Source: Trichomonas tenax (lineage: Eukaryota > Parabasalia > Trichomonadida > Trichomonadidae). Taken from it: 47,257 bases of DNA. Shown here in pieces: positions 18,750 to 30,495 of the stretch. Both the position numbers and the translations under genes were made by a program. The notes beneath the pieces are model-generated. The model had not been told where the DNA came from. It made no database searches and saw nothing but the letters and a program-made list of their open reading frames with translations. The stretch covers positions 1 to 47,257 of the forward strand of contig JALKBU010000339.1 in the NCBI GenBank assembly GCA_023091735.1. The letters run 5' to 3'. Every line of letters starts with the position of its first letter. The stretch's first letter is position 1.

Positions 18750-20740
18750 TCAATTTTTATCTTCATCTTCAATATTTACGCCAAGCCCAACGAGATTTAT
18801 AATAGAATCAATCTTATCGATTTCAGCTGCAATCATCAAAGAAGCTAATCCGTGGTTTTCTCTTGCTTCAATGGTTGCGCTAAGTTCAATAAGTCTCACA
18901 ATAAAATCAACATTTTCGAAATTAGATGCAATCATTAACGAAGCTAACCCACTTTTATTTTCTTTTGCGTCATTGTGGGCACCAAGTTCAATATGTTTTG
19001 CAATAGAATTAACATGATTTTTAGAAGCCGCATTCATCAAAGAAGTTAATCCATTGTTTTCTTTTGCTTCAATGTATGCTTCGAATTGAATAAGTTTTGT
19101 GATTATATTCAACTGCATACATTAAAGGTGTGGGTCCTTCAGCATTCCTTGCTTCAATGTTCGCGCCAAGTTCAATAGGTTTTGCAATAGAACTAACGTG
19201 ATTTTCAAGAGATGCAATCATCAAAGATGTGCATCCATGGTTATCTTTCGCATCGTTATTTGCTTCAAGTTCAACCAATTTTACAATAGGTTTAAGCCTA
19301 TTTAATTTAGCTGAAATATAAATAAAGATGTGGATCCATCATTACTTTTTGCTTCGATATTTACTATCAATTCAATAAGTTTTGCGAAAGAATCAACATT
19401 GCTATATCTAGCTGCAATCATCAATAGTGTAAGTCCATTTTTGTCTTCTGTTTCAATATTTGATCTAAGTTCAACAAGTTTTGCAATAGATTCAACACCA
19501 TTAAATATAGCCGCATTCATCAAAGGTGTTGCTTCTCCGAAGTTCTTGCTTCAATGTTTGCTTCAAGCCAAGCGAGTTTCATAATAGAATCAACTCCATT
19601 TTATACTGCTGCAAAAATTAATGCTGTTATTCCATCATCATTTTTTTGCTTCAATATTTACTCCAAGTTCAATTAATTATGTAATGTTATTAATGTTAAT
19701 AACATTGAAAATTTCATTATATCTTTTAATAAATCATGATTTTTTTAAAAAAATTCGCTGATTCCAAAGCTGCTAAAATACCCAAATTCATAAATTCATC
19801 TTCTGGATGTGAAGCATGCAATAGAAATGCTTTTAAATTGAGACATTGACTTGCTATTAAATTGGCTTCATGTCGACAAATTTGAAATGATAATGTAATC
19901 AAGATTATTTGTGAACCTGCAAACATTTCGATGTTTCGTAACTTGGATCTATACCAGATTCTGCAAAGCAGTGATGAATTTTGTTCAGATTTTGTCCGAA
20001 ATGGCTGCGATGTAAAACAATTTTCAGTGATTTCAGCACCAATACTGATAAGATAATCAAAACATTTCTCTGATTCATAATAACAACACCATTCAATTAA
20101 ACTATATCCTTCATATATCCATAAAAACAAGCAATCCATAAATTCGTTGTAATTATCATGTAGAATGTGATGCATGAATGAATAATGCTATCTTTATCCA
20201 TATTTTGGTAATCCTTTAAATGATTTTGCAATCTTGAGGTGTCATTATTAATTTGTTTTTGAATAAAGTACTGCAAGGTATGGTTGCAGGAAATATAAAA
20301 TTTAGGTATACATATTTCGGAACAAAGTCCAATGTTCAGAAAGGCACCTGAGATTACACTCAGAAGCGTTTGATATAATGACAAGAACAACAGATATCTA
20401 AATTCGATCTTTTGATAGTTCTTCTGTTCACCTTGGCTTTAAGTTTTAGCTCCGGCCATAAAATTCAAAGTATTCATGATACTTCTTGAGTCAATGAATT
20501 GTATGATAGCAAATAATGAAATGTCTGGAACTTATTTTCGATGGCAAAATTAAAACATTCCCATGCGGCTTCTAATTTAATACAAGTTTTAGCAATGTAA
20601 CTCAAAAATCCGATTGATTTCATTGATGCATTCCACCTTTTCAATAAAATCATAAAAAATGAATATTTTTGGCTTCAATATATTTGCATGATACTCAATA
20701 AATGTTAAAGCAAAAGGTACAGCATATATAATGATTCAGA
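18750..20740 (-). pseudogene. Decayed ankyrin-repeat protein gene
   Basis: On the minus strand, successive fragments in shifting frames carry ankyrin units such as GLASLMIA, HGCTSLMIAS, ELGANIEARN and GLTLLMIAARY between about 19590 and 18750. Upstream (20390-19726) are pieces with the N-terminal signature of large trichomonad ankyrin proteins: SLIEWCCYYESEKCFDYLIS and GAEITENC. Farther upstream (20740-20560), ALTFIEYHAN and KLEAAWECFNFAIENK appear in two more frames. At least five frame changes and several stops break it, so no full protein can be made. In the living family members the N-terminal domain precedes a long ankyrin array used for protein binding. This copy is dead. Confidence 0.75.
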
Positions 20741-21485
20741 AATGAATTCAACACAACAAAGTATTATGTCAGGATAAAACATCATTCGAATCACTTTTGA
20801 ACGTATTTTTAAATTTTAAATGTGCGCATGTCGGGCTAGCAAGTCATAGAAAATATTGCATCTATCAAACATGGTTTATTGCGCTTGGTATTTTGAATGA
20901 AATAATATCAAAACGCATTAAACTCATTATTTTTGTTTCTGCATGTTATAATTTCATACAATTGTATTATTTAAGAATGATGTTTAATATCAAATGAATA
21001 AAACAAATGATATTTTCCTTTTTTCAATTTAATTCTATTTGAGCAATTACTCTTTTAAAATTATATAATGCACAAACTTTTGTATCTAAACACAAGACTA
21101 GATGAACAAAAGAAGCAATTTTCAAAATTATATAAAAATATTAAAACCCAAAAGCACACCATGTAATCACTCAAAACACCGAAGGCAACAATTTTCATTA
21201 ATGGTGTGGTAATGGTGAAAAATATTAATGCTAAAATTTCAAATAACGTTGATAAAACTATAAGAAATATCATAAGCTCGAAGTCAGCTATTAGCGTGCG
21301 TGAAATATGAACTATCGAAACAAAGTATTTTTCAATATTAGAAAAGGAAATACAAAATGTGATCGAAATGTAATGGATAATAAGATATAAATATTTATAA
21401 AATTTTGTTTGTACTTTGCTGATAACATTCGCTAAATCATTTTGTTAAATTTCAATATTTTTTTGATTTTGTGTTGGTGTTATAT
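20741..21485. other. Intergenic stretch, no gene supported
   Basis: Two short hydrophobic frames (20797-20997 plus; 21061-21273 minus, 70 residues) have no motif or initiator and look accidental in this T-rich DNA. Confidence 0.45.
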
Positions 21486-22310
21486 TTAAAGGCTCTTCTG
21501 GTGGAATGCCATGCGCTCCTCCTTGGTCAATGCTCTGCAGGTAATAAGCTGCTTGCCGCCAATTATACGGCCATTAAGACCATTAAGGGCTCTGACAGCG
21601 GATTCATGATCCGCCATGTTGCAGAAACCTGCGCTCTTTTCCATAATAATGCGTGCCGAGATGACAGGGCCGAAATCGACGAATAAAGTGACAAGATCAG
21701 CGAGAGAGCGGATGTTGTCTGGGAGGTTCCTAATGAAGATATTGGTGAAGACATCATTCATGCCATTCTTTCTGTTGACGAACTGTGGCTTGTTTGGATT
21801 CTCCTTCTTCACGTATGCTTCAATAGAAATCGGCTTTCCGTTGATCGTTGCGTCAGCAAGTTCCTGGCGTGCACGGTCCGCATCCATCGGGTTCTTGAAC
21901 TGGATGTAAGCGAATCCTCTGTTCTTTCCGTACTGCATTGGAACTTTACATGAAATAACTTCGCCGAAGTTCGAGAACAACTCATGAAGCTGCGATGCTT
22001 CGATGTTCTCGTCGAGGCCCTTGATGCAGATGTTGCCGAGGCCGGAATGAATAATTCGCATATATTCAATCGAAGCGTAAGTAATAATAATTGGCTCACC
22101 GTTAAGTTTAGTGTAGTTGTAATTGGAAACAGCACGAATGGCGCTGTCCTTGTTGTCGAATTGGATGAATGCGAAATTTCCATTCGGGCGGCGCTTGGAG
22201 GAGACATTTAACACATTGCCGCAGTCCTGGAAGAAGGAACGAAGGAAGTCATCGGTCGCGTTCGTTGGTAAATTAGAAACGTGAATGAGACTGTCGTTTG
22301 CAGATAGCAT
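21486..22310 (-). CDS. Three-RRM RNA-binding protein (PABP-like)
   Basis: The 274-residue protein consists of three RNA-recognition motifs. RRM1 (about 7-80) has RNP2 IHVSNL and RNP1 GNFAFIQF; RRM2 (about 91-168) has ICIKGL and RGFAYIQF; RRM3 (about 188-262) has IFIRNL and a weak RNP1 AGFCNMAD. RRM1 and RRM2 are close together, as in poly(A)-binding proteins and ELAV/Hu-type proteins, and RRM2-RRM3 are joined by a short basic linker (KKENPNKPQFVNRKNG). There is no MLLE/PABC domain, so it is shorter than PABP. I infer cytoplasmic or nuclear mRNA binding; the specific target is unknown. No TCA initiator was seen upstream. Confidence 0.85.
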   Translation of the reverse strand: MLSANDSLIHVSNLPTNATDDFLRSFFQDCGNVLNVSSKRRPNGNFAFIQFDNKDSAIRAVSNYNYTKLNGEPIIITYASIEYMRIIHSGLGNICIKGLDENIEASQLHELFSNFGEVISCKVPMQYGKNRGFAYIQFKNPMDADRARQELADATINGKPISIEAYVKKENPNKPQFVNRKNGMNDVFTNIFIRNLPDNIRSLADLVTLFVDFGPVISARIIMEKSAGFCNMADHESAVRALNGLNGRIIGGKQLITCRALTKEERMAFHQKSL

Positions 22311-23135
22311 TTGGGAAATCAGTTTTTTGTAAAGCTAAAAGTGTCGAAACAATATGTAAACTCATCCGATTCCACCATTTTTTCTGCTAAATTTAGCTTT
22401 TACTCTATATGTAAGTGCTAAATTTCTGATTTAAAATTATTTTTGATATCGGACCGTTTAAAATTAGAGCAAAACCGAGAAGTTTGTGATTTGGGTTGTT
22501 TGTGATATATATAGAATATTTTTATCCGAATTTTGACAAAATCGGAAAATAAGAATGTTGCTCTTCAAAATTGGAAGATTTCTCTTTTGTGACTGTTTGA
22601 GATGCGTCTCCTGAAATTGGAATTTTGTTTTTAAAAGTAATACTGTCAAAATAATCTCAAAAATTCATTATTTTTCTATATTTTGTGTATTTCAAATGCA
22701 AAAATGATTAAAATCATAATTGGAATAATAGATATAAATAAGTAAATCATTGCAAATATTTTTTTATAAATTAGAATTTTCCAAATCGAAATATTGAAAT
22801 TTATCAATTTTACATCAACTCATATTAAGGGAGTTCTACTATTGGGTTAATAAGTTCATCCTCAAGCATAAAGATTTGTGAAATCAAATTATCATTATAT
22901 CAAATAAATCAAAAGATTTGCTATTATATCAAATTTTGTTGAAACTCATATTGGGGTTCGATATTATTCTTAGATGTATAAATAACCGTAGGTCTATTTC
23001 CAACATCGATTAATATCAAAAATAATGTAAAATAAAGCATCAATGGTAACATGTAATTATAACTATGCCATTGATAAACATTGCTTCAGGCAATCGGAAA
23101 GATGCTTTATCAACGACAAAACATTAATGATGAAT
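22311..23135. other. AT-rich intergenic stretch
   Basis: About 820 bp. It contains two copies of ATTATATCAAAT near 22890 and 22923 but no gene-like frame; the 61-codon minus frame at 22464-22649 looks accidental. Confidence 0.45.
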
Positions 23136-23730
23136 TTAAACACAATAATAATGATTTGTTAATTCCTTAGCAGAGAGGCCTCTGTATTGAGCACTGATAG
23201 AAGGATTGAAAACAATCGAGATTTGTTTGTCTTCAGTCTTCACAATGCAGAAATAAGATTGACGGTCAATTATGTATTCTCTAATCTCAAGTTTAACATC
23301 CTGCCTTGGAGAATCGCGATAGATGAGGGAAAATCCGAAGAATTGGGCGTCTGGAAAGATATTTGGAATTGATCCATCATTTTCAATGAGATTCTTTTGG
23401 AACAGATCTGAAAATACCTTGAATGCCTGTTAAGCAGTAGTGTAACCTTTGTATTTCAAGAAACAGAGGAATAATGAGCCTTGTTCGAGATCCATATCCT
23501 GAATATCAGGTCTTTCCATGTAAATAGGAGTGGAAGGAAGCGGCCTCGAGCATTTTGTGTAGATAAATAATGTTATTCCGGGTGATATCTTTTGTAAATT
23601 GACATTTGGATTCAATTCGTACAAATCTTCAGCAGAATTTCCCGTAACTTTCTCGATTTAAACCAAGTTATCGCTGACTTTGGACGTGTAATACGATACA
23701 CATCGTTCACATATCGAATATTTAACGAAG
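23136..23730 (-). pseudogene. Unrecognised gene with two in-frame stops
   Basis: One minus-strand frame keeps protein-like composition for about 195 codons but is crossed by TAA codons near 23656 and at 23430-23432. Pieces before, between and after the stops read ICERCVSYYTSKVSDNLV, then VTGNSAEDLYELNPNVNLQK and SLFLCFLKYKGYTTA, then QAFKVFSDLFQKNLIENDGS, IPNIFPDAQFFGFSLIYRDS and IVFNPSISAQYRGLS, ending at a TAA at 23136. A Cys-x-x-Cys near the start hints at a zinc-binding part. I do not recognise the family. The even codon use on both sides of the stops says it was a real gene that died recently. Confidence 0.55.
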
Positions 23731-24953
23731 AACAAGAAAAACATTTTTTGGAAAAGTGTCAATAATTTTCAATAAATTTATCTCAAAATTTTTGGTTTAT
23801 ATCCACAGTGTAAAGCACATTTTTAAATTATTTTTTTGATAAAATTCTCAATACATTGTGATGTTTACATTGTAAATATTTCAATTTACTTTTGGCTATT
23901 TCATCGTATAATAGAAGAGGATATATTTCTAATAGATATTGTGTTGATAGTGATTTGTCACTTTTATGACTGACCCGACATCAAAAATTTTGTGTTTTTA
24001 GATATATGCTTATTATTGAATACTTAATTTCACATTTTTCTCTGTTCTTCATAATTTTATCCATTGTTATCGATTCTGTCAATGCAGAGCATCTACCCAC
24101 ATGACGTAGAATCTGCTAGCAAAAGGATTGACAATATTAACATAAATATATTTTATCAAAAATATTATTATTGTTGTGGATACATTTGCAGCATCCGCAC
24201 ATGATCCATTCGTTGTGTATATGATGCTCATATAATGAATCCTCGATATTAACTAATTTATCCAAATTTGAACATTTCATGTGAAATTCCATAGAAAAGA
24301 TATGACTTTACTTTGATACAGTAGCTAAAGAATGATCGCCTCATTGCATAATATCAATGATCTTAACCAAATACCATTTTTATCAATTGCATCATCAATC
24401 TAACATCAAAGTTTGCATTCCCCACTTAAAATATATAAAATTGATGGCGCCAAAAGACTGGCATCTTTCTTTTAACAATAGGCTTAGTACAACACATGTT
24501 ATAGAACATATTCGCGATTAAATTCATTTTGTGGATTTCCAGACTTCAAATCATAATTCTTGTAACAAAGCAGTTGGTGATATCTTTTCTCATTTACTGC
24601 ATTGTTCCAAAATTGATTCTCTAAGTGAAATATACGACAAAGCAAACACTATTTTGAAGAATAAATATGTTATGTCTAATACTAGCAATCATTATATAGC
24701 AAGTGTATCGCATATTTGAGATTTCAACGTAATGAATTATTTTGCTGTTTTACCATCACCAGCGTATTCTTTTACTTATGAAGATGCGAATGGTAGTTAA
24801 AATAGTCCAAAGTATTGAGAAATTACACCTTTTCCTGGCCATTACCGCTTTTTCTGCCGTCTATATCACCTTTTCAATATTTTTCGAAAAGTTTTTTCTG
24901 CCGTTTATAATTTTACACTTTTTCAATATTTAAGAGTTATTTTGGATGAAGCA
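23731..24953. other. AT-rich intergenic stretch
   Basis: About 1.2 kb with two short open frames (24531-24719 and 24742-24933) that show no family features. Small palindromes such as TATATGATGCTCATATA (about 24216-24232) occur. No gene supported. Confidence 0.45.
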
Positions 24954-25989
24954 ATGATATCAGTACTTCCTGCATCACTAATTGATAAATAATTTAATTG
25001 AATATTCTGTAGATAAAAGCTATGGATCTCCAAATGTTGAGAAGAATCAATCTGCAATTTTGTTCAAATATCCATGCATAAGTACATCAAATTGTACGAA
25101 CTATGAAGTAAAATTGAAAGCAGGGAGATATCGAATAGAATGTTGGGGATCTAATGGGAATATAGGAAATGGTGCATATACGAGCGGATATATTGAATTT
25201 AATATCGATACCAAAATATATCTATATATTGGCGCTGTTGGAAGATACAATTCAGTTCCCTTGAATACATCATTTATACTAGGTTTTGATGGAGGTGGAT
25301 CCACAGATGTTCGATTGATTAATGGAGAGTTTCATGACTTTGAGAGCTTGAAAAGTCGAATCATGGTTGCAGCCTCTGGTTCATCTGGTGAACAATATCA
25401 AGGTTCATGTTCTCCTGGTGATGCAGGAGGCCTTGAATCTCAAACTGTTATGTCATATTTAATTCATAGAACATTTAATTTGAGTTCGTATGGTGCAAAC
25501 CAAACTTCATCTCCAGTTGCTACAGTTTATCAACATGTAAGAGGAACATTTGGAGTTGCAGGTTATATAACAACTGGTGAAGATTGGGGTGGAACTGGTG
25601 GTAACGGATATTATGCTGGAATGTCAATGCGAAATATTGGTTGTGGGTCAGGAGGTTCATCATTCATATCTGGACATCCTGGATGTGATGCAATATCAAA
25701 TTCATCAACATACTTCAATAATATAACACATACAGGACAGCCGATTCATTATAGCGGACATAAGTTTGTTTTTACAGAAATGATTGATGGATCAAATCAA
25801 TTACCAAAGCCCGCGATGACTTATTCTAATATTGAAAGCCAAAACTTTGAGAAAGGACATAAAGGCCACGGTTTCGTTCGAATCAGTCTTTATTCTATAA
25901 AATTTATTGTTAAAACATGTGTTGTCAATAATTCTATTTTCATTGTCAGATCTCTGTTATTAGTATTTATCTACATGAAAGAAAGTTAA
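24954..25989 (+). pseudogene. Glycine-rich surface-type protein, 5' frameshift
   Basis: The main open frame runs from 24982 to 25989 but begins at a TTG just after a stop, with no ATG for over 120 codons. An ATG at 24954 opens another frame (MISVLPASLIDK) that stops at 24990; one base of shift would join it to the main frame. The product has the layout of trichomonad glycine-rich proteins (PF12810-like, the ALK/LTK-type glycine-rich domain): a beta-rich YEVKLKAGRYRIECWGSNG, then GFDGGGSTDVRL, FESLKSRIMVAASG, CGSGGSSFISGHPGCDAI, and GHGFVRISL near the end. It is paralogous to 27188-28051. The C-terminal 30 residues are hydrophobic. Function in trichomonads is unknown. A living gene with an unusual start is possible. 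Confidence 0.6.
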
Positions 25990-26175
25990 AACAAAGTCCA
26001 ATCAATTTTTTTGTTTTGTTTATCTTAATCAATCAAGGAAGTTGAAACTCCACTATTCGAATTCTTCTTCTGAACTTTCTCATCAATCATTTGCTATTAG
26101 ATTGTTTATTAAGGAAAAATCGATATAAAATTATCAATAACCTTTATAAAAAGTGATATTTGACAACATGAAATA

Positions 26176-26997
26176 TTGAAATATCGATTTCTTGTTCAAT
26201 GCACCGAATTTAATGATTTACAATCAACCGTACACGGCGGTGCATTAATATTTTCGAATTCTTTTGTTGTTGCACAGAACAATTTGTTTTTGAGATGCCA
26301 TACATCAATGTATGGTGGCGTAATATATTTATATAATTGCTCTGTTTACATATCTCATGAAGAATATAAATATTGTTATTGTGGACATCAGGACAGTACA
26401 TATGGGAATACAATTTATTCAACTTTTGGTGAATTAAATTTTAGCCAAAGTTCAATCAATCAATGTGGTCCCACTTCATCTCTTTGTGGTGACAGTTCAC
26501 TTTATCTTAAGAATCAAATTTGCCAATTTTCAAATTTTAACTGTTCTTATAACTATGGATGCTCCGGTGCCAGTTTTGGAAGATATGAACCATCAGCAGG
26601 TTCTTTTATACGGTATTCGCAGTGTCTTCATGGAATTTTAGATTTCGCAATAATAGAAAATGTTATTAATCCTATAACAATTGAAAGATGTAATCTTGTT
26701 AATGATACAAAAATTACAGATTATTGCATCAGTGCAAGTGTTAAAACTTTAATCGATAAATCTATTCTTTTTGATTGCTCAAAGGCTATTGCATCTCCGG
26801 TAATGTTTATTTATTCATACTCTAATAACAATATAAGAAATTTAAACTTGACTACTGGTTATGAAATTATAGAATTTTCCTTGAAAATACATTGTGTAGC
26901 TCAACAAGTTAACTTCAAATCATGTTTAAATAATTATTCATATCACATTTTAAACAAATTGCATTTAACTTTTGCTTGTTTTATTGATGTTTTATGA
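26176..26997 (+). pseudogene. Beta-helix (Pmp-like) protein, 5'-truncated
   Basis: A 273-codon frame that starts at a TTG, with an upstream ATG (26168) closed after three codons. It reads HGGALIFSNSFVVAQNNLFL, then GGVIYLYNCSVYIS, NFSQSSINQCGPTSS and PITIERCNLVNDT: short strands with Asn, Cys and Ser at the turns, the same family as 1540-2148 and the genes at 15-18 kb. There is no signal peptide, membrane segment or tail. I infer a fragment that has lost both ends. It lies between two glycine-rich paralogues. Confidence 0.6.
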
Positions 26998-27187
26998 ACA
27001 AAATTATTATTCTTTTTCGAAATGGACCTTCAAGAATAAATTTAAATATACTTAGATTCTTTCTATTTTTTTTTTTCAAAAAGACTCCAAATAGTGCTGC
27101 TTATTCACTTAAAAATGGCATTATTAAAAGTTGATTTATTAATAAAGTATTACAGTATTTTATTATGCAACTACCTGCATCAAAATA

Positions 27188-28051
27188 TTATATTATTTTA
27201 ATCCTAATATAACCATTCCCAGTATGCCCATATTCTAATACACCTTCTGGTGACAGAAAATCAGTATTTCCATCATACATTACTGAATTTGTAAACTTAA
27301 GTCCAGAATAATGAACAGAATCACTTGAAAATAAATTAGAACCCTCGGTATATTGACTCAATACAGCAATACATCCTGGATAGCCACTGATGAATGAGCT
27401 GCCTCCACCACCTCCATAGTTATGTAGATTGGCCGAACCCCCACCACCAAAGTATCCAGAACCACCTCCTCCATTTCCAGTTTCATCAACAGCAAAAGAA
27501 TTACCCCCTCCAAATCCAAAACGCCCCTTTATATGCTCTCTGCCTCCCGATATTTGATTGCCTCCAAAATTATAATAATTCTTGCTATTGAATCCTGACA
27601 TACCACCAGCGCTTCCTGCGTTATCCACGAAATATCCGCAATCAGTTCCACCACCGCCTGCAGCAACCATTATTCGACTTTTGAGACCTTCAAAATCACC
27701 ATAATTTCCTGGTTTTAAAAGAATATCTGTTGCTCCTCCACTCTCAAATTGACCTGGGCCATCACCTCCATATGAAATATGGTTCATACCATTTACACCA
27801 GCAGCCCCAACATGCAGTTATAATGATATCATTTTTCTTAATCTAATTTCACCAGAAACATATGCTCCATGTCCAGTTGTTTCATAGTAAACATCATACG
27901 GGCCACCAGAAGTTCCCCAGTACTCAAAATAATATTTTCCTGGAAATAATGTTATATCATATGGCTCTGATGTATAATAATAATTAGATCCTTTATATGT
28001 AAAATTTAATGTGAAGCTTCTTTGACTAAAGAAAATAGGTATATTACTCAT
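27188..28051 (-). pseudogene. Glycine-rich surface-type protein broken by one stop
   Basis: The minus strand reads in one frame from an ATG at 28051 to 27188 with a single TAA at 27818-27820, after residue 77. The first part (ITLFPGKYYFEYWGTSGG) and the second (GGATDILLKPGNYGDFEGLK, SRIMVAAGGGG, GGGGSGYFGGGG, GGGGSSFISGYPGCIAVL, GHTGNGYIRIKI) match, block for block, the paralogue at 24954-25989. The total would be about 287 residues. Because nothing else is damaged, the stop is probably recent, a sequencing error, or subject to readthrough. No membrane segment is present. Confidence 0.7.
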
Positions 28052-28240
28052 CTAAATATTACTTTATTATTCATTCATAACTCATTAAACTAACAACATT
28101 ATTCATTTACATCTCTCCTGGTTATTGTGTATTCGAATGTTAGAAAGCTACAAATTCACTACTAAAAGAGGAATACAACAGCATTTCAAAAATTTAACCT
28201 TAATATCACTTTTCAGACTTATGTTCAAGGTTATTTTAAT
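28052..28240. other. Short intergenic stretch upstream of the glycine-rich gene
   Basis: AT-rich DNA with no gene-like frame seen. Confidence 0.4.
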
Positions 28241-28308
28241 GGAAACAACTTATGAATATTATATTTGAAAGCCTTGCATTTCTGATTTCAATAAGAAGTT
28301 ATGTTTCG
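28241..28308 (+). pseudogene. BspA-like gene remnant
   Basis: These 68 bases are about 80% identical by eye to 30917-30984, inside a BspA-like leucine-rich gene. No longer open frame survives around them. Confidence 0.55.
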
Positions 28309-28530
28309 TATGATCAAAAATGCTGCATTAAATCTCCCTAGCAAATAAAATTTGAAATTTATTTGTTATTTTTACATATATTTTTTACATTCAAAATTAA
28401 AGAAATAAATAAATTCATATTCATGCTATTTGTTTCCAATCATATTCACGTTGTAGAATGCTATCATGATTTTGTTGAGAATCAAAGCCGATCCTTTAAG
28501 CTTCACAATATAAAGATATAAACATTTTAG

Positions 28531-28824
28531 GGACTAATAAATTTTCATAAAAGCTCAGGTAGTGCTACGCGACTATATGATTATGACGGGGAGCAAATTG
28601 CCGTATCAACAGGTGCAGGAAATTTTTGCAAGAGAAGATGGGGATACGATTCAACCATTAAAGTTCCCCATTCAGGAAGGATCACTTTCCCAAGCCCTGG
28701 CAATCCTTTGCATTCATATTTTAAAATATGACAAAATGGGGTGGAATATACATATTGCACATCAGAAGGTACATCAGAGGTGGCCTTTCTATTCCATAAG
28801 AAAAACTACATTTTATCAGAATAA
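28531..28824 (+). pseudogene. Unrecognised gene fragment with one stop
   Basis: A plus frame from 28531 to a TAA at 28822 is interrupted by a TGA at 28729. It reads SGSATRLYDYDGEQIAVSTG, then FCKRRWGYDSTIKVPHSGRI, then after the stop QNGVEYTYCTSEGTSEVAFL. The composition is protein-like on both sides of the stop. I do not recognise the family; the strand-rich style suggests a surface protein. Confidence 0.4.
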
Positions 28825-29150
28825 TTTTTGATCTGGAGGCTCATCATATTATTACTGTCGCCATCAATGGATAAGAATTAGAAAAATACGCATTTATTAA
28901 TGCCATTGTTTTAGGTGGAAACAAAATGTTCAACTTAATGGAACCAAGAATCAAGGGTATTGTGGAAATTGATTTATGAGAATTTCTTTTATTTATGTGG
29001 AGAGTTTAACAATCGGAAATTAAAAATCTTTATCTCATAGCAACTATGTTTTCAAATTTATGTTCCTAATAAAGTTACTATAAACATTGAGAAATGTCAA
29101 AAATTTTTAAATCTTATTTTTTGAAAGTGCCAATTGGTGTAATGAAAATC

Positions 29151-29244
29151 GGAATTATATCAATCAGATAATAAAACATTCCAATATTTATAGCTGTCAA
29201 TAATGAAATCCAAATCGATGATGGAACAGTCCCTGCAATCGATG
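29151..29244 (+). repeat. Direct repeat, copy 1 (partner 31319-31412)
   Basis: About 94 bp starting GGAATTATATCAATCAGATA that recur at 31319-31412 with about four or five differences. Both copies carry the same TAATAA. Confidence 0.8.
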
Positions 29245-29293
29245 ACATATATATAACCAAACTCTTGTTCTTCCAAATTTTATTGATAATTAA

Positions 29294-30373
29294 CCATTTA
29301 CATCTATTGGTGACTATGCATTCCATAGATGCAGAATTGGAGAAATAATATTACTAAACACTATTTCATCAATTGGTGTCAATGCATTTAGCTACATTCA
29401 AAATTCTAGTCAATTAATTTTTCCTTCATCTTTGTTACATGTCAAAGATTCAGCTTTTTTGTATTGTTCTATTAGAATAATTGATTTTTCGCAATGCAAT
29501 TTTCAATACTTTGAAGGTTCACATCATTTTCATATGGCAAATATTGATATAGTTAAACTCCCACCAACATTAAAACGAATATCATCTGCATGTTTATGGG
29601 GTTGCAGTATTTCAGAGTTTACTTTCCCAAGAGATCTTGAAGGTTTTGATTATGGAAATGAACTTGTCGCAACATATAACTTGACATTGCTTAAATCAGA
29701 TAATCCAAAGTTTGTTGTTCATAATAATATTGTTTACAGCCCCGATTATAAAACACTGTACAAATATCCAGCAGGAATGTGCATTGATATATTATCAACA
29801 GTTACCAGAATAAATGAATTTAGTGGCCCCAGTTTCGTTAATTTTACCTTTAAAAACATAATTAAATTAATGGAAATGAATCAGTTCAGAGAAAATAAAC
29901 TATTGAAGTTTTGTGATCTCAGAAATCTTGAAATGAAATATATTCCTTCTGCTAATTTTTATTCATGTTTGAATTTAGAAACAGTTATAATTCCTAGATT
30001 TTGTAGCATAATAACTACATATATTTTCGACCGCTGCCCTAGGATCAAATCGATTTACTTTTTAGGAGATATCACATCAATTGAATTTCAAGATATACAA
30101 TTCTTATCAGCCGATAACGTTAATATTTACTATTGCGGAACAACGCAGATAAGTGGCCAAGTTCCAGCATCAACAATAGTTCATGTAACAAGTTCTTTCC
30201 CAAATAACATTAATACGCTAATGAATATCAATATTGTTGATCGAAGCTATGAATGTTCATATAGTGATTACCTTTTTTCATATCGAAATCCATACAATTA
30301 CGTTCCAACAGCTCATCAAATATGTTATCAATACTTTAAGATATCTATGTTTCCACCTTTCATAATCTTATAA
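29294..30373 (+). pseudogene. BspA-like leucine-rich repeat protein, C-terminal half
   Basis: The frame is open for 360 codons after a TAA at 29291 and has no ATG at its start. LRR_5-type units are visible: FTSIGDYAFHRC, ISSIGVNAFSYIQNSSQLIF, IDIVKLPPTLKRISSACLWG and LNLETVIIPRFCSI. The end (CSYSDYLFSYRNPYNYVPTA) is repeated in a second copy at 31449-31595. BspA-like proteins are a very large trichomonad family thought to sit at the surface or be secreted. Here the N-terminal half is missing, and upstream DNA (from 29151) is homologous but full of stops. I infer the C-terminal remains of tandem copy 1. Confidence 0.65.
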
Positions 30374-30495
30374 TTAGTTATAACTATTTTCTAAATAATC
30401 TTGTCACAACAAACACAACATTAGATTTTGATTGATGTTTATTCTTGTGTAAAGATTGATAATAACCTTCTAAAATTAACATTTTGTAATATGTT

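Noticed and set aside
21061..21273. 70-residue hydrophobic minus frame as a membrane protein
   Set aside because: T-rich antisense DNA easily gives Phe/Leu-rich frames; no initiator or conserved motif.
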